A stretch of 37,574 nt of DNA, taken from positions 1 to 37,574 of the forward strand of contig JAAXHW010000010.1 of the NCBI GenBank assembly GCA_012270675.1, in the 5' to 3' direction. Under the pieces are notes generated by a model. The model searched no databases and had not been told where the DNA came from. It saw only the letters and a list, made by a program, of their open reading frames with translations. This document shows positions 24,343 to 32,953 of this stretch, one piece after another; position 1 is the first letter of the stretch, and each line of letters begins with the position of its first letter. The stretch is from Candidatus Latescibacterota bacterium (GTDB lineage: Bacteria > Latescibacterota > UBA2968 > GCA-2709665). Made by a program: the position numbers and the translations under genes.

Positions 24343-26424
24343 TTGGTTGCAGCATCTGTTCCAGTGCTCAAGGTTGAAAAGCTTGCGGTTGCGTACAGGG
24401 TGCGGGGTGGCGAGGTGGACGCGGTGCACAATGTCTCTTTTGAGATCGGGCAGGGGGAGAGTTTTGGGCTGGTCGGCGAGTCGGGGTGTGGGAAGAGTAC
24501 GGTAGCGTGGTCCATTGTCCATTTTCTGGGTGCGAACGGGTACATCAAGGCAGGGCGTATCCTGTTTTTGGGGCAGGAACTTGTGGGGAGGTGCGGGGAG
24601 GCGTTGCGCGAGCTTCGGAGAAATCAGATTTCCATGGTATATCAACATCCCCAGCAGGCGTTGAACCCGGCGATGCGCATCGGGGACCAGCTCAAAGAGA
24701 CGCTGACGGTTCACCAGGATAGGGGAGATGAAGAGGCCGAGAGGCGCTGTGTTGAGATGCTGGACCGGGTGCATATGTCCGATCCGGGGCTGGCGATGCG
24801 CCGGTACCCGCATCAACTTTCGGGAGGACAGCAGCAGCGGGTGGTGATTGCGATGGCGCTGTTGAACAACCCGGCGCTGCTGATTATGGACGAGCCTACG
24901 ACAGCGCTGGACGTGACGGTAGAGGCGGCTGTGCTGGACCTGATCGATGAGCTGAGGCAGGACTTTGATACGGCGATTCTGTTTATCAGTCACAACCTGG
25001 GGGTTGTGGCCCGGGTGTGCGACCAGGTAGGCGTGATGTATGCGCGCGAAATCGTGGAGCGGGCGGAGGTGGGCGAGATTTTCAGGCATCCCCAGCACCC
25101 GTACACGCAGGGACTGATGCGCTGCGTTCCAAAACTGGGCGAGCCTGGCCGCATGCTCTATCCCATCCCCGGCCAGGTGCCTTCCCCTGACGACTGGCCG
25201 GCCGGGTGTCGCTTTACGCCCCGGTGTTCCTATGCGCGGGATCGCTGTTCCGAAGAGGCTCCGCTGCTGCGGAAGACCGGAAAGGACCACCAGGTGCGCT
25301 GCCATTTTGCAGAGGAGACCGACCCGGCCGCCCGGGAGCCGCTCGAAGGGCTGGTCCCGGCTGCTGTGGCGGGCAGGGAGGGTGGGGAGGATGCGGTTTT
25401 GCAGGTGGAGGATTTGAAGACCTACTATGAACATCACAGCGGTTCGCTCAGGGGCGCGTTGGGACTTGAAGAGAAACGATATGTTCACGCGGTCAACGGG
25501 GTGAGCGTGGGTCTGCCGAAGGGCAAGACGCTCGGTATTGTGGGAGAGTCCGGCTGTGGAAAGAGCACGCTGGTAAAGACGCTCATCGGGCTGGAGCGAA
25601 GTGCGGATGGCCGGGCCGAGTTTATGGGATGTGATTTGACGCAGGAGCTGTCGAAGCGGGATCCGGGGTTGCTTCAGAAGCTCCAGATGGTGTTTCAGAA
25701 TCCGGATTCGACGCTGAACCCTTCTTATACGGTGGGGTACCAGATCGGGCGGGTGATGCATCGGTTCGGGGCGGTTGCCAGAGATCGGGTATACAGCGAA
25801 ACGATGGCGCTTTTAAAGGCCGTCCGGCTGGACGAACGGTATTACGAGCGCTATCCGGGGCAGCTGAGCGGTGGAGAGAAGCAGCGGGTGGGGATTGCCC
25901 GGGCATTCGCCAGCCGTCCGGATCTGGTGCTGTGCGACGAACCCGTCAGTTCGCTGGACGTTTCGGTTCAGGCTGCCATTCTGAATCTGTTGCTGGATAT
26001 CCAGAGGCAGTACGGCACGACGATGGTTTTTATCGGCCACGATCTGAGCGTTGTGCGTTTTTTCTCTGACTACGCGGCTGTGATGTATCTGGGACAGATT
26101 ATGGAGACCGGCCCGGCCGAGGCGATTTACGCGCCCCCCTATCATCCGTATACGGAGGCGCTGCTTTCGGCTACTCCGATTCCAGATCCGGATGTCAGGC
26201 GCAAACAGGTCCGGCTGGAGGGAACGGTTCCCAGCGCGCTCGACCCCCCCCCCGGATGCCCGTTCCACACGCGCTGCCCCCGGCGCGAGTTACTGCCCGA
26301 CGGAGGGAAGATCTGCGAAACGGAGATCCCCCCCTGGCGCGAGACGGAGGACGGGCACCGGATTTTTTGCCACCATACGCTGGAGATGCTGGCGGGTTTG
26401 GAGCCGGTGAGCAAAGGTGAGTAG
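24343..26424 (+). CDS. Fused double ABC ATPase of the family-5 importer (DppD-DppF-like)
   Basis: The 693-residue protein contains two complete ABC nucleotide-binding domains that are usually separate genes. Domain 1 has Walker A GESGCGKS (45-52), signature LSGGQQQR, Walker B LLIMDEPTTALD and ISHNLG. Domain 2 has Walker A GESGCGKS (about 401-408), signature LSGGEKQR, Walker B LVLCDEPVSSLD and IGHDLSV. Each is followed by the oligopeptide-transporter C-terminal region (HPYTQGLMRCVP...CRFTPRC; HPYTEALLSATP...CPFHTRC), whose cysteines in some homologues bind an Fe-S cluster. The start is TTG 24343 with AAGGAG about eight bases upstream; a GTG at 24364 is a weaker alternative. It powers the importer encoded by the three preceding genes. 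Confidence 0.9.
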   Translation: MVAASVPVLKVEKLAVAYRVRGGEVDAVHNVSFEIGQGESFGLVGESGCGKSTVAWSIVHFLGANGYIKAGRILFLGQELVGRCGEALRELRRNQISMVYQHPQQALNPAMRIGDQLKETLTVHQDRGDEEAERRCVEMLDRVHMSDPGLAMRRYPHQLSGGQQQRVVIAMALLNNPALLIMDEPTTALDVTVEAAVLDLIDELRQDFDTAILFISHNLGVVARVCDQVGVMYAREIVERAEVGEIFRHPQHPYTQGLMRCVPKLGEPGRMLYPIPGQVPSPDDWPAGCRFTPRCSYARDRCSEEAPLLRKTGKDHQVRCHFAEETDPAAREPLEGLVPAAVAGREGGEDAVLQVEDLKTYYEHHSGSLRGALGLEEKRYVHAVNGVSVGLPKGKTLGIVGESGCGKSTLVKTLIGLERSADGRAEFMGCDLTQELSKRDPGLLQKLQMVFQNPDSTLNPSYTVGYQIGRVMHRFGAVARDRVYSETMALLKAVRLDERYYERYPGQLSGGEKQRVGIARAFASRPDLVLCDEPVSSLDVSVQAAILNLLLDIQRQYGTTMVFIGHDLSVVRFFSDYAAVMYLGQIMETGPAEAIYAPPYHPYTEALLSATPIPDPDVRRKQVRLEGTVPSALDPPPGCPFHTRCPRRELLPDGGKICETEIPPWRETEDGHRIFCHHTLEMLAGLEPVSKGE

Positions 26425-26487
26425 TCAGGGGTCAGTCCCCGTGTCGGCCCCGGAAAGAACCGATATGTATACAGGAAGGAGGGATTG

Positions 26488-27957
26488 ATGGCTGACGATT
26501 CCAGGAGGCCAAACGCGCTGTTGATCTGTACGGATCACTGGAGCGGGCTGTTGACGCAGCAGCATCCGGTGGTGATGACGCCCACCTTGGTGCAACTCGG
26601 CCGCAGCGGGGTGACGTTTACCCAGGCGTATTCGGCGTGCCCCTCGTGCGTTCCAGCGCGGCGGACGTTGATGACGGGGATGAACGCGCGTTCTCACGGG
26701 GACCGCAGTTTTAAGGACCGGAACCCGATGCCGGATGCGCCCACGATGGCGCAGTGTTTCCAGAATGCGGGCTACCAGGCCTATGCCGTGGGCAAGCTGC
26801 ACGTTTACCCCCAGCGGGACCGGATCGGTTTCAACGATGTGATCCTGGAGGAGCAGGGACGGCACCAGTTCGACGGGCGGGCGGACGATTACGAGCTTTT
26901 CCTTGCAGACCAGGGGTATGCCGGGATGGAGTATGCGAGCGGGATGTGTCACAACGATTTTATGGCCCGTGCCTGGCACCTGCCCGAATACTGTCATCCG
27001 ATCAACTGGGCGGTGCGGGAGATGTCCCGGACGATTCACCGGCGGGATACGCGCAAACCGGGCTTCTGGTACCTGTCCTTTTCGGCGCCGCACCCTCCTC
27101 AGACTCCCTTGCAGGCCTACCTGGACCTGTACCGGGATGTGGAGATCGACAGGCCGACGACGGGGGACTGGTCCAGCGATCCGGACAAGCTTCCCTATAC
27201 GCTCAAGTACCGAAATGCGGGCTTGAGCGCGCTGTGCGGCGCGCCGTGGCACGAGCAGGCGCAGGCACGGCGGGCGTTTTACGCAACGCTCACGCACATT
27301 GACCATCAGATCCGTCTGGTGCTGGGTTTGATGCGGGAGGAGGGCATCCTGGACGATACGCTGATCCTCTTTACCGGCGATCACGGCCACATGATCGGGG
27401 AACACGGGCTGTGGTGCATGACGCCGTTTTACGAGATGTCGGCGAAGATTCCACTTATTCTTGTGCCGCCCAGAGGGGATACACGTTTTGCGCTGGGCAC
27501 GGAAGACGACCGGCTGGCCGAGTTCGGGGATATTATGCCGACGCTGCTGGATATGTGCGGGCTGCCGATTCCGGATAGCGTGGACGGCATCTCCCTGGCG
27601 AGCGATGAGAGGCGGGAGTACCTGTACGGCGAACACTTTGAGGAAGACCTCGGGATGCGCATGGTCCGCGCCGGGCGCTTCAAGTTGATCTATTACGCGA
27701 CCGGGAATCGGGTTCAGTTGTTCGATATCGAGAACGATCCGCGGGAGACGACCGATCTTTCGGAAGATGCCCGGTACGCCGACGAGCTGAACCGGCTTAA
27801 GGGGCTTCTGATACAGAATCTATACGGGAGCGATGAAGCGTGGATTCAGAATGGTGAACTCGTGGGGTTGCCGGAGAAGGCGTTCTCGCCAACGGACGAA
27901 CGGACGCTGATCGATTCGAGGAATTTGATGACTCAAAGGGGGTTGCGGTTTCTTTAG
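26488..27957 (+). CDS. Sulfatase (type I, Cys-type)
   Basis: This 489-residue arylsulfatase-family enzyme carries the formylglycine signature C54-V-P-A-R58 with TG at 63-64, in the C-x-P-x-R form with Ala where Ser is common. Metal-binding Asp is D16 in CTDHW, with FTGDHGHMIGEHGLW later. The Cys must be converted to formylglycine by a maturase; none is encoded here. No signal peptide is seen, so a cytoplasmic site is likely, acting on imported sulfated compounds. ATG 26488 follows GGAAGGAGGG. It comes 63 bp after the importer ATPase on the same strand, so importer and sulfatase probably share a transcript. Its stop codon overlaps the convergent DUF5069-like gene's stop. Confidence 0.85.
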   Translation: MADDSRRPNALLICTDHWSGLLTQQHPVVMTPTLVQLGRSGVTFTQAYSACPSCVPARRTLMTGMNARSHGDRSFKDRNPMPDAPTMAQCFQNAGYQAYAVGKLHVYPQRDRIGFNDVILEEQGRHQFDGRADDYELFLADQGYAGMEYASGMCHNDFMARAWHLPEYCHPINWAVREMSRTIHRRDTRKPGFWYLSFSAPHPPQTPLQAYLDLYRDVEIDRPTTGDWSSDPDKLPYTLKYRNAGLSALCGAPWHEQAQARRAFYATLTHIDHQIRLVLGLMREEGILDDTLILFTGDHGHMIGEHGLWCMTPFYEMSAKIPLILVPPRGDTRFALGTEDDRLAEFGDIMPTLLDMCGLPIPDSVDGISLASDERREYLYGEHFEEDLGMRMVRAGRFKLIYYATGNRVQLFDIENDPRETTDLSEDARYADELNRLKGLLIQNLYGSDEAWIQNGELVGLPEKAFSPTDERTLIDSRNLMTQRGLRFL

Positions 27958-28861
27958 AACCGTTGGCTCATCAGGCCCTGATGGGCATAGTGCCAGTCTT
28001 CGATGTGGTTGAGGATGACAGCGGAGGTGAGGGCACCGTCGTTTTTCAGGCCCAGGGTGTTGTGGATGTCGACGATTTTCTCATCGGCGTGGACGCGCGT
28101 GCGGATGAATGCGTTCCATTCGTCTACCGGCCCCCGGTCGATTTCTCCGCCGTTCTGTTCGAGCACCCAGGCTTCGAACCGGAGGTAGGTGGGCAGGGTT
28201 TCGCGGATGTGCGCGACAGCGGCATCGGGCTCGATTTTAAGGGCGCGCAAGACCCTGGGGTCCAGGCCGCTTTCGGTCATGTCGGGATAGTCGGGGTGGA
28301 GGAGGCCCCTGGCTTTGAGAAGAATTTTGAGCCAGGTCCTGGGCAACTGGCAGACCTCGAGGGGGCCGTAGTCGATGCTGGCGATGAGGGGGACGACCTG
28401 CCCGCCCAGACCGGAAAAGTCGCCGTTGAGGTCGCGCCTGTAAAAGAGCTGCCAGTCCTGCATGCTGTTGAGGACGACAGCGGAGGTGATGTTGACGTCG
28501 TCTCCAAAGCCGATGTCGCCGTAGGTTTCGGCGATCTTTTCCGGACGGGTGTGAATCCGCGTACGCACGGCTTCGTTCCATTCCATCCCTCCACAGCGTC
28601 CCAGTCGAGCGATCCGCCACTCTGGTCGAGCACCCAGGCTTCGAATTCCAGGTAGTTTGGCAGCGTATCGCGCAGGTGGGCCAGGGTGGTCTCTTTGTCC
28701 AGGTCCAGGACGCTCAGAACGGCGTCGTCCAGGCCGTTGCTGCAATCGGGGTATTCCTCATCCAGGAGATCGGTTTTGCGGAGGAAAACTTTCCACCAGA
28801 AGCGGGGCAACTGGCAAATTTTGAGAGGACCGTAACAGATGCTGCTGATGAGTGGGATCAC
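27954..28861 (-). pseudogene. Tandem DUF5069-like protein gene, frameshifted by a 5-bp duplication
   Basis: Two copies of one domain of about 145 residues are encoded head to tail. Copy 1 begins VIPLISSICYGPLKICQLPR and copy 2 VPLIASIDYGPLEVCQLPR; both contain LPxYLxFEAWVLxQxGG, WN and an LN..xDW ending. The domain resembles DUF5069, of unknown function. Reading stops being consistent at 28576-28585, where TTCCA occurs twice in a row. Removing one copy joins the two frames as EGW-NEAVRTRIH, matching DEWNAFIRTRVH of copy 2, and makes 908 - 5 = 903 nt (301 codons). The start is GTG 28861, preceded by AAGGAG. It is the last gene after M42, RraA and M81. It could be a true pseudogene or an assembly error. 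Confidence 0.75.
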
Positions 28862-28894
28862 GGGAGATCTCCTTTGACGCACGTTGTTTTGCAT

Positions 28895-30367
28895 TCAGTC
28901 AACCGGATCGAGCGGATACAGCGGTTTGGGGCGGTTGTAGTAGGTGAAGGACTCCGGGCCGGCGGCGCTCGCGCCGGGGGTGTCCACCGGGATGACTTTG
29001 GCGGAGACGGGGTCGTAGGCCGCGCGCGGGGCGGTGGCGCCTTTGACGACGATGATTTGCCGGGTTTCCGGGCGGATGCCCAGGCTTAAGATCTGCTGGA
29101 GACTCATGGGGGCCTCCCGGAGGCTGTTGAGGACGATGAGGTGGCCCTCGGGGGTTTCGACAACGGCGGTGAGGCCCGTATTGTGGAAGCGCCTGCCGCC
29201 GTGACGGGGTTCGGGTTCGATGTATTTTCCATCGGCGATCATGCGCACCCGGCCCTGGATGGAGACCGGTTCGCCGTGACGGCTGTCGGTTTTGCCGCCG
29301 ACGTCCAGTTTGACGGTGTTCAGGACGCCCGCACCCGCGCAGGCCCGGACGGCTTCGGGGTCGTAGAGGACGATCAGGCAGTCCGGGACGCCCTGTTTGA
29401 GGATTTCGGAGAGGAGGATGGTGGAATCGCCGGGACTGCCGCCGCCGATGTTGTCGCCGCAGTCCATCAGGCTGACGGGCCGGGTCGGATGTGCGGCGGC
29501 TTCGCGTACGGCGGTTTCCGGGTCGGGGAGGGTCGCATTCAGCGCCTCCCGACGCTCCCAGACGAAGTCGGCGAGGCGCTGGGCCTCAGCTTCGGCGCGG
29601 TCCCTGTCTCCGTCGGCGACGACGATGGCGGTGGGGCCCATTTCGGCCACGTCGGCGTAGATGTAGCCGGGGGCGAAGGAGGCCGAGAGGATGCCGGGGC
29701 TGTTTGCAAGGCGCTCGACTTCGGCGACGATTTCGGCCATGGCGCCCGCGCCGGTGTACTGCTGGACGATGTGGAGCAGGAGGGGCGGTTTGCGCAGGGC
29801 CTGGACGGGATGGACGTCTCCCCGGACGGTTTGTGCGATGAGGACGGCGGCTTCTAAACCCCGGTCGCGCTGTTTGATGTGGGGGTAGGTCCGGTAGGTG
29901 ATGGTTGCGGTGGCGTTGCCGACCATCCGGGGGGAGACATTGGTGTGCAGGTCCAGGGTGAGGATAACGGGGAAGTCAGGCCCCAGTTCGACGCGGAGCC
30001 GCTGCATGGTCTCCCCATCGGCGTCGGGATGGGCGTCGCAGACCATCGCGCCGTGCAGGGCCAGGAGCAGGCCGTCGAGGGGGCCGGCCTGTCTGAGGCC
30101 GTCGAGGAGGTCGCCTGCGATCTTTTCATAGGTCTCTTCCGTGACCGGGCCGGAAGGGGTTGCCTGGCCCATGAGGATAGGTACGGCTTCGAATCCGTTG
30201 TCTTTCGCCCCCTGGATAAATCCGCCCATTTCGTGGTGGGCGTCTTTCCAGACCGGGATGAGGTCCGGCCCGTATTTGAGGCTGGCGTCCCGGAACTGCT
30301 GCAGGGTTGTGGGGACTTCGGAAAAGGTGTTGGATTCGTGCATAAAACCGGCGAGGGCGATCCGCAT
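28895..30367 (-). CDS. M81 family metallopeptidase (MlrC-like)
   Basis: At 490 residues it has the length and layout of MlrC/DUF1485 proteins: an N-terminal domain starting MRIALAGFMHESNTFS, with LLLALHGAMVCD and LTLDLHTNVSPRM holding likely zinc-binding His/Asp residues, and an MlrC C-terminal domain with SLMDCGDNIGGGSPGDSTILL. MlrC was named for degrading linearised microcystin peptides, but family members in catabolic clusters act on other, mostly unknown, amide substrates. ATG 30367 has AGGAG five bases upstream. It follows the RraA-like gene by 8 bp, and its stop codon lies only 33 bp before the DUF5069-like gene's start, so one operon is likely. Confidence 0.85.
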   Translation of the reverse strand: MRIALAGFMHESNTFSEVPTTLQQFRDASLKYGPDLIPVWKDAHHEMGGFIQGAKDNGFEAVPILMGQATPSGPVTEETYEKIAGDLLDGLRQAGPLDGLLLALHGAMVCDAHPDADGETMQRLRVELGPDFPVILTLDLHTNVSPRMVGNATATITYRTYPHIKQRDRGLEAAVLIAQTVRGDVHPVQALRKPPLLLHIVQQYTGAGAMAEIVAEVERLANSPGILSASFAPGYIYADVAEMGPTAIVVADGDRDRAEAEAQRLADFVWERREALNATLPDPETAVREAAAHPTRPVSLMDCGDNIGGGSPGDSTILLSEILKQGVPDCLIVLYDPEAVRACAGAGVLNTVKLDVGGKTDSRHGEPVSIQGRVRMIADGKYIEPEPRHGGRRFHNTGLTAVVETPEGHLIVLNSLREAPMSLQQILSLGIRPETRQIIVVKGATAPRAAYDPVSAKVIPVDTPGASAAGPESFTYYNRPKPLYPLDPVD

Positions 30368-30375
30368 GTTGGCTC

Positions 30376-31044
30376 CTATAAAACCCGGTATTTCTCCCAG
30401 GCCTCCGCCATGGTTCCGCCTGCGGCGAGGTGTTGGCGGACGTGGTTTTCGGTGGTAACACGCTCGATGGTTTTTTCAATGATTTCGGCTTCGGCCTCTT
30501 TGGGGATGGCGACGATGCCGTCGAAGTCGGCAAAGAGGATGTCGCCGGGGGTGATCTCCACGTGGCCGATTCGGACGGGACAGTCGTAGTCGACAATGCG
30601 CGTGCGGCCGGCGGTGTCGATGGGCGAGGCACCGCGTGCGAAGGTAGGGAATGACATGCTCAGCAGCTTGCGGGCGTCGCGGGTGTAGCCGTCGACGACG
30701 GCGCCCCGGGATTTTCTGGCCCGCATGGCGGTGGCGGTGAGTTCGCCCATGATTCCCGGCTCTCGCTGTTCGGACCAGGTGGCCACGATCAGGCTGTCCC
30801 GTTTGAGCTGATCCACAGCCCTGATGGCCAGTTCGTAGGGGTCTTTCTCGCGAGGGTCGGGGGCATTGAGGAGGGTAGCGGCTCGGCCGGCGGTGACGAA
30901 GTCGGAGCGCAGGGGCCGGATGCCGAGCCGGGGGTCAATGACCTGGTTGCGGAAGCCGGTCTCGTCCAGGCTGTCGGCCAGGGCAGCAGCATAGAAGTGG
31001 GCTTCCATGTAGTCGAACAGTTCGGTCTCGGTCTTGAACGTCAT
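30376..31044 (-). CDS. RraA-like / 4-hydroxy-4-methyl-2-oxoglutarate aldolase family protein
   Basis: The 222-residue RraA-fold protein has the GEL motif at 100-102, followed by the VVDGYTRD motif (D118, R122, D123) that binds metal and 2-oxo acid in HMG/CHA-type aldolases. The family includes true aldolases, oxaloacetate decarboxylases and RraA regulators of RNase E. Its setting among peptidase-like and aldolase genes favours a small-molecule role over RNA control. ATG 31044 has GGGAGG six bases upstream. It lies 15 bp after the M42 gene and 8 bp before M81. Confidence 0.8.
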   Translation of the reverse strand: MTFKTETELFDYMEAHFYAAALADSLDETGFRNQVIDPRLGIRPLRSDFVTAGRAATLLNAPDPREKDPYELAIRAVDQLKRDSLIVATWSEQREPGIMGELTATAMRARKSRGAVVDGYTRDARKLLSMSFPTFARGASPIDTAGRTRIVDYDCPVRIGHVEITPGDILFADFDGIVAIPKEAEAEIIEKTIERVTTENHVRQHLAAGGTMAEAWEKYRVL

Positions 31045-31059
31045 TCAGGGCCTCCCGCT

Positions 31060-32124
31060 TCAGGGAATGAAGCTGGTCTTTTCGCCTACATTCAGGATGA
31101 ACTCTGTCAGCAGTTTGACGGTGTGGTCCAGGTCCTGCAGGGACAGGATTTCGACGGGGGTGTGCATATAGCGCAGGGGCACGCTGACCAGGCCGGTGGC
31201 CACACCGCTGCGGGTGAGCTGCATAGCGTTGGCGTCGGTGCCGGTGCCCCCGGGCGCGGCGGAGACCTGGTAGGGGATTCCGGCTTTCTCTGCGGCGGCA
31301 CCGAGGTGGTTGAAGACCACGGGGTTGACGTTGGCGCCCCGCGTAATGACGGGGCCGCCGCCGATTCTGACGTCTCCTTCCTTGCGTTTGTCGGTGCCGG
31401 GATGGTCCGTTGCGCAGGTGACGTCCAGGGCGATGCCGACGAGCGGGTCGATCCCGTACGCACTGGTCCGGGCTCCTCGCAGGCCGACCTCCTCCTGCAC
31501 GGTGGCCACCGCGTAGAGCGCCGCCTCTGGCTTTTTCCTGGATTGGCTGACGCAGCGCAGGGTCTCGGCCACGATGTAGGCGCCCATTTTGTTGTCGAAC
31601 CCGCGGGAGACGGCCAGGCTGCCACGCAGCGGTTCAAAGTTGGCATCGTAGGTGATGGGATCGCCGATGGCCACGCGTTTTCTGGCCTCTTTGCCGTCTT
31701 TGACGCCGATGTCGATCCACAGATCGTGCTTCTCCGGGACCTTTTTACGTTCTCCTTCGTTCATCAGGTGGATCGGCTTTTTGCCGATGACACCCAACAC
31801 CGGTCCGGACTTCGTGTGAATGCGCACCTTGCGGCCGGGCACGATGCCCAGGTCGAATCCGCCGATGGTTTCGATGTAGAGATAGCCGTCGTCGTCAATG
31901 TGGATGATCTGAAAACCCAGTTCGTCCATATGACCGGCCAGCATGATGCGCGGGGCACCGCTTTTGTTGCACACGGCGATGGCGTTGCCGTGCAGGTCCA
32001 CGGTCACCCCGTCCGCGACCTTTTCGACTTCCGCTTTCCAGACTTCACGGACAGGTCCCTCGTAGCCCGAAGGGCCCGGCGCGTTGACGAGGGCTTCCAA
32101 AAAGGCCCTGGATGCTTGACGCAT
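31060..32124 (-). CDS. M42 family metallopeptidase (glutamyl-aminopeptidase-like)
   Basis: The 354-residue protein has all ligands of the M42 dinuclear aminopeptidases: H65 in AGHMDELGF, bridging D177 in GFDNKMGAY, catalytic E211 and E212 in VQEEVGLRG, D234 in ALDVT and H321 in RYMHTPVE. These cytosolic enzymes, often dodecameric, remove N-terminal residues from peptides. The frame is open further upstream, but ATG 32124 with AAAGGG eight bases ahead gives the normal family length and N-terminus. ACCCT/AGGGT at 32130-32144 could pair in the transcript and cover that AAAGGG. It is the first gene of the M42-RraA-M81-DUF5069-like operon. Confidence 0.9.
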   Translation of the reverse strand: MRQASRAFLEALVNAPGPSGYEGPVREVWKAEVEKVADGVTVDLHGNAIAVCNKSGAPRIMLAGHMDELGFQIIHIDDDGYLYIETIGGFDLGIVPGRKVRIHTKSGPVLGVIGKKPIHLMNEGERKKVPEKHDLWIDIGVKDGKEARKRVAIGDPITYDANFEPLRGSLAVSRGFDNKMGAYIVAETLRCVSQSRKKPEAALYAVATVQEEVGLRGARTSAYGIDPLVGIALDVTCATDHPGTDKRKEGDVRIGGGPVITRGANVNPVVFNHLGAAAEKAGIPYQVSAAPGGTGTDANAMQLTRSGVATGLVSVPLRYMHTPVEILSLQDLDHTVKLLTEFILNVGEKTSFIP

Positions 32125-32266
32125 GGCATACCCTTTCTGAGGGTTTAAAATTTGGGACCGTTTGCAGTTGACGGATGCAGAATCTCTCTCTATATTCCCG
32201 GTAGCGTGTAGAGGACCTACAAAATAACGACTGTCTCCCAAATGTCCATAGAAATTTGAGGCTTCC

Positions 32267-32275
32267 TGGTACAAT
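32267..32275 (+). promoter_or_regulatory. Possible extended -10 promoter for the membrane protein-PolX operon
   Basis: TGGTACAAT is a TGn-extended -10 element with five of six hexamer positions matching consensus and no good -35. Transcription from about 32282 would reach the GTG start at 32334. It lies in the 209-bp spacer between two divergent units. Confidence 0.35.
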
Positions 32276-32333
32276 TCTGCGGTGGTAAACAAGGGGACGT
32301 ACCCATGCGAATCCAAATCCGGGGAGGTCCAGG

Positions 32334-32924
32334 GTGAGACGCGAGGAGCCGCAGCAGGGGGCTTCCGAAGGCATAAGGGCAACGACGATGCAGGCTGCGA
32401 TTATGGCGATGGGACTGGTGACCCTACCGATGCTGCTGGTATCTTTCGGGATGGGATATGCAATGTCTTTGGGGTGGATGGATGTGGAGGTGGGCACCCA
32501 TGTGCGGGTAGGGCTGATAACGGCGATTCTGACGGTTTTAACCCATACGACGACGATGTTTTATTTTTTGGGGACAGGGGCGGCGATCAAGGCGGAGGTG
32601 CGGGAGCGGAATCTGGACGCCGTGTTTCTGGCCCGGGCAAGGGCGTTTAAAGGGGCGTTTTTCTACTGGCTGACGTTTGGGATTCTGTTGATTATGGCAA
32701 CTGCGATGATCGGGGGAGGCGTCCACGCCGATCTGCTGCGGCCGAATCCAGAAGCGGGCCGGTCGATGTTTGCCATTGCACACGAAGCGCTGGCGATTAT
32801 CAGTCTGGTGGTCAACCTGGTTGCCCTGATCCAGACGCCTGTCAATATTGCGAGGAACAATCGGTTGCTGGATGAGGTGGGGGAGACCAGAGGCGGGGAG
32901 GCAGGGGAGCGTTTGGAGTTGTAG
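32334..32924 (+). CDS. Uncharacterised four-helix membrane protein
   Basis: This 196-residue protein is of a family I do not recognise. Four hydrophobic helices are visible at about residues 20-48, 58-85, 108-128 and 143-168. They carry THTTTMFYFLGTG at the end of helix 2, FYWLTFGILLIMATAMIGGG in helix 3 and IAHEALAIISLVVNLVALIQTP in helix 4. Histidines within or near helices 2-4 could bind a ligand, but I would not claim heme. The start is GTG 32334, preceded by GGGGAGGT with a five-base spacer. It is the first gene before polX (29 bp downstream) on the same strand; no functional link to DNA repair is evident. Confidence 0.7.
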   Translation: MRREEPQQGASEGIRATTMQAAIMAMGLVTLPMLLVSFGMGYAMSLGWMDVEVGTHVRVGLITAILTVLTHTTTMFYFLGTGAAIKAEVRERNLDAVFLARARAFKGAFFYWLTFGILLIMATAMIGGGVHADLLRPNPEAGRSMFAIAHEALAIISLVVNLVALIQTPVNIARNNRLLDEVGETRGGEAGERLEL

Positions 32925-32953
32925 TGAGTCGGGTGTTGTGAGGGGTACCCCAA

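Noticed and set aside
23593-25761. 722-codon minus-strand ORF opposite the importer permease and ATPase genes
   Set aside because: It crosses two well-supported genes in antisense and is rich in Arg/His/Pro as expected from a GC-rich shadow frame.
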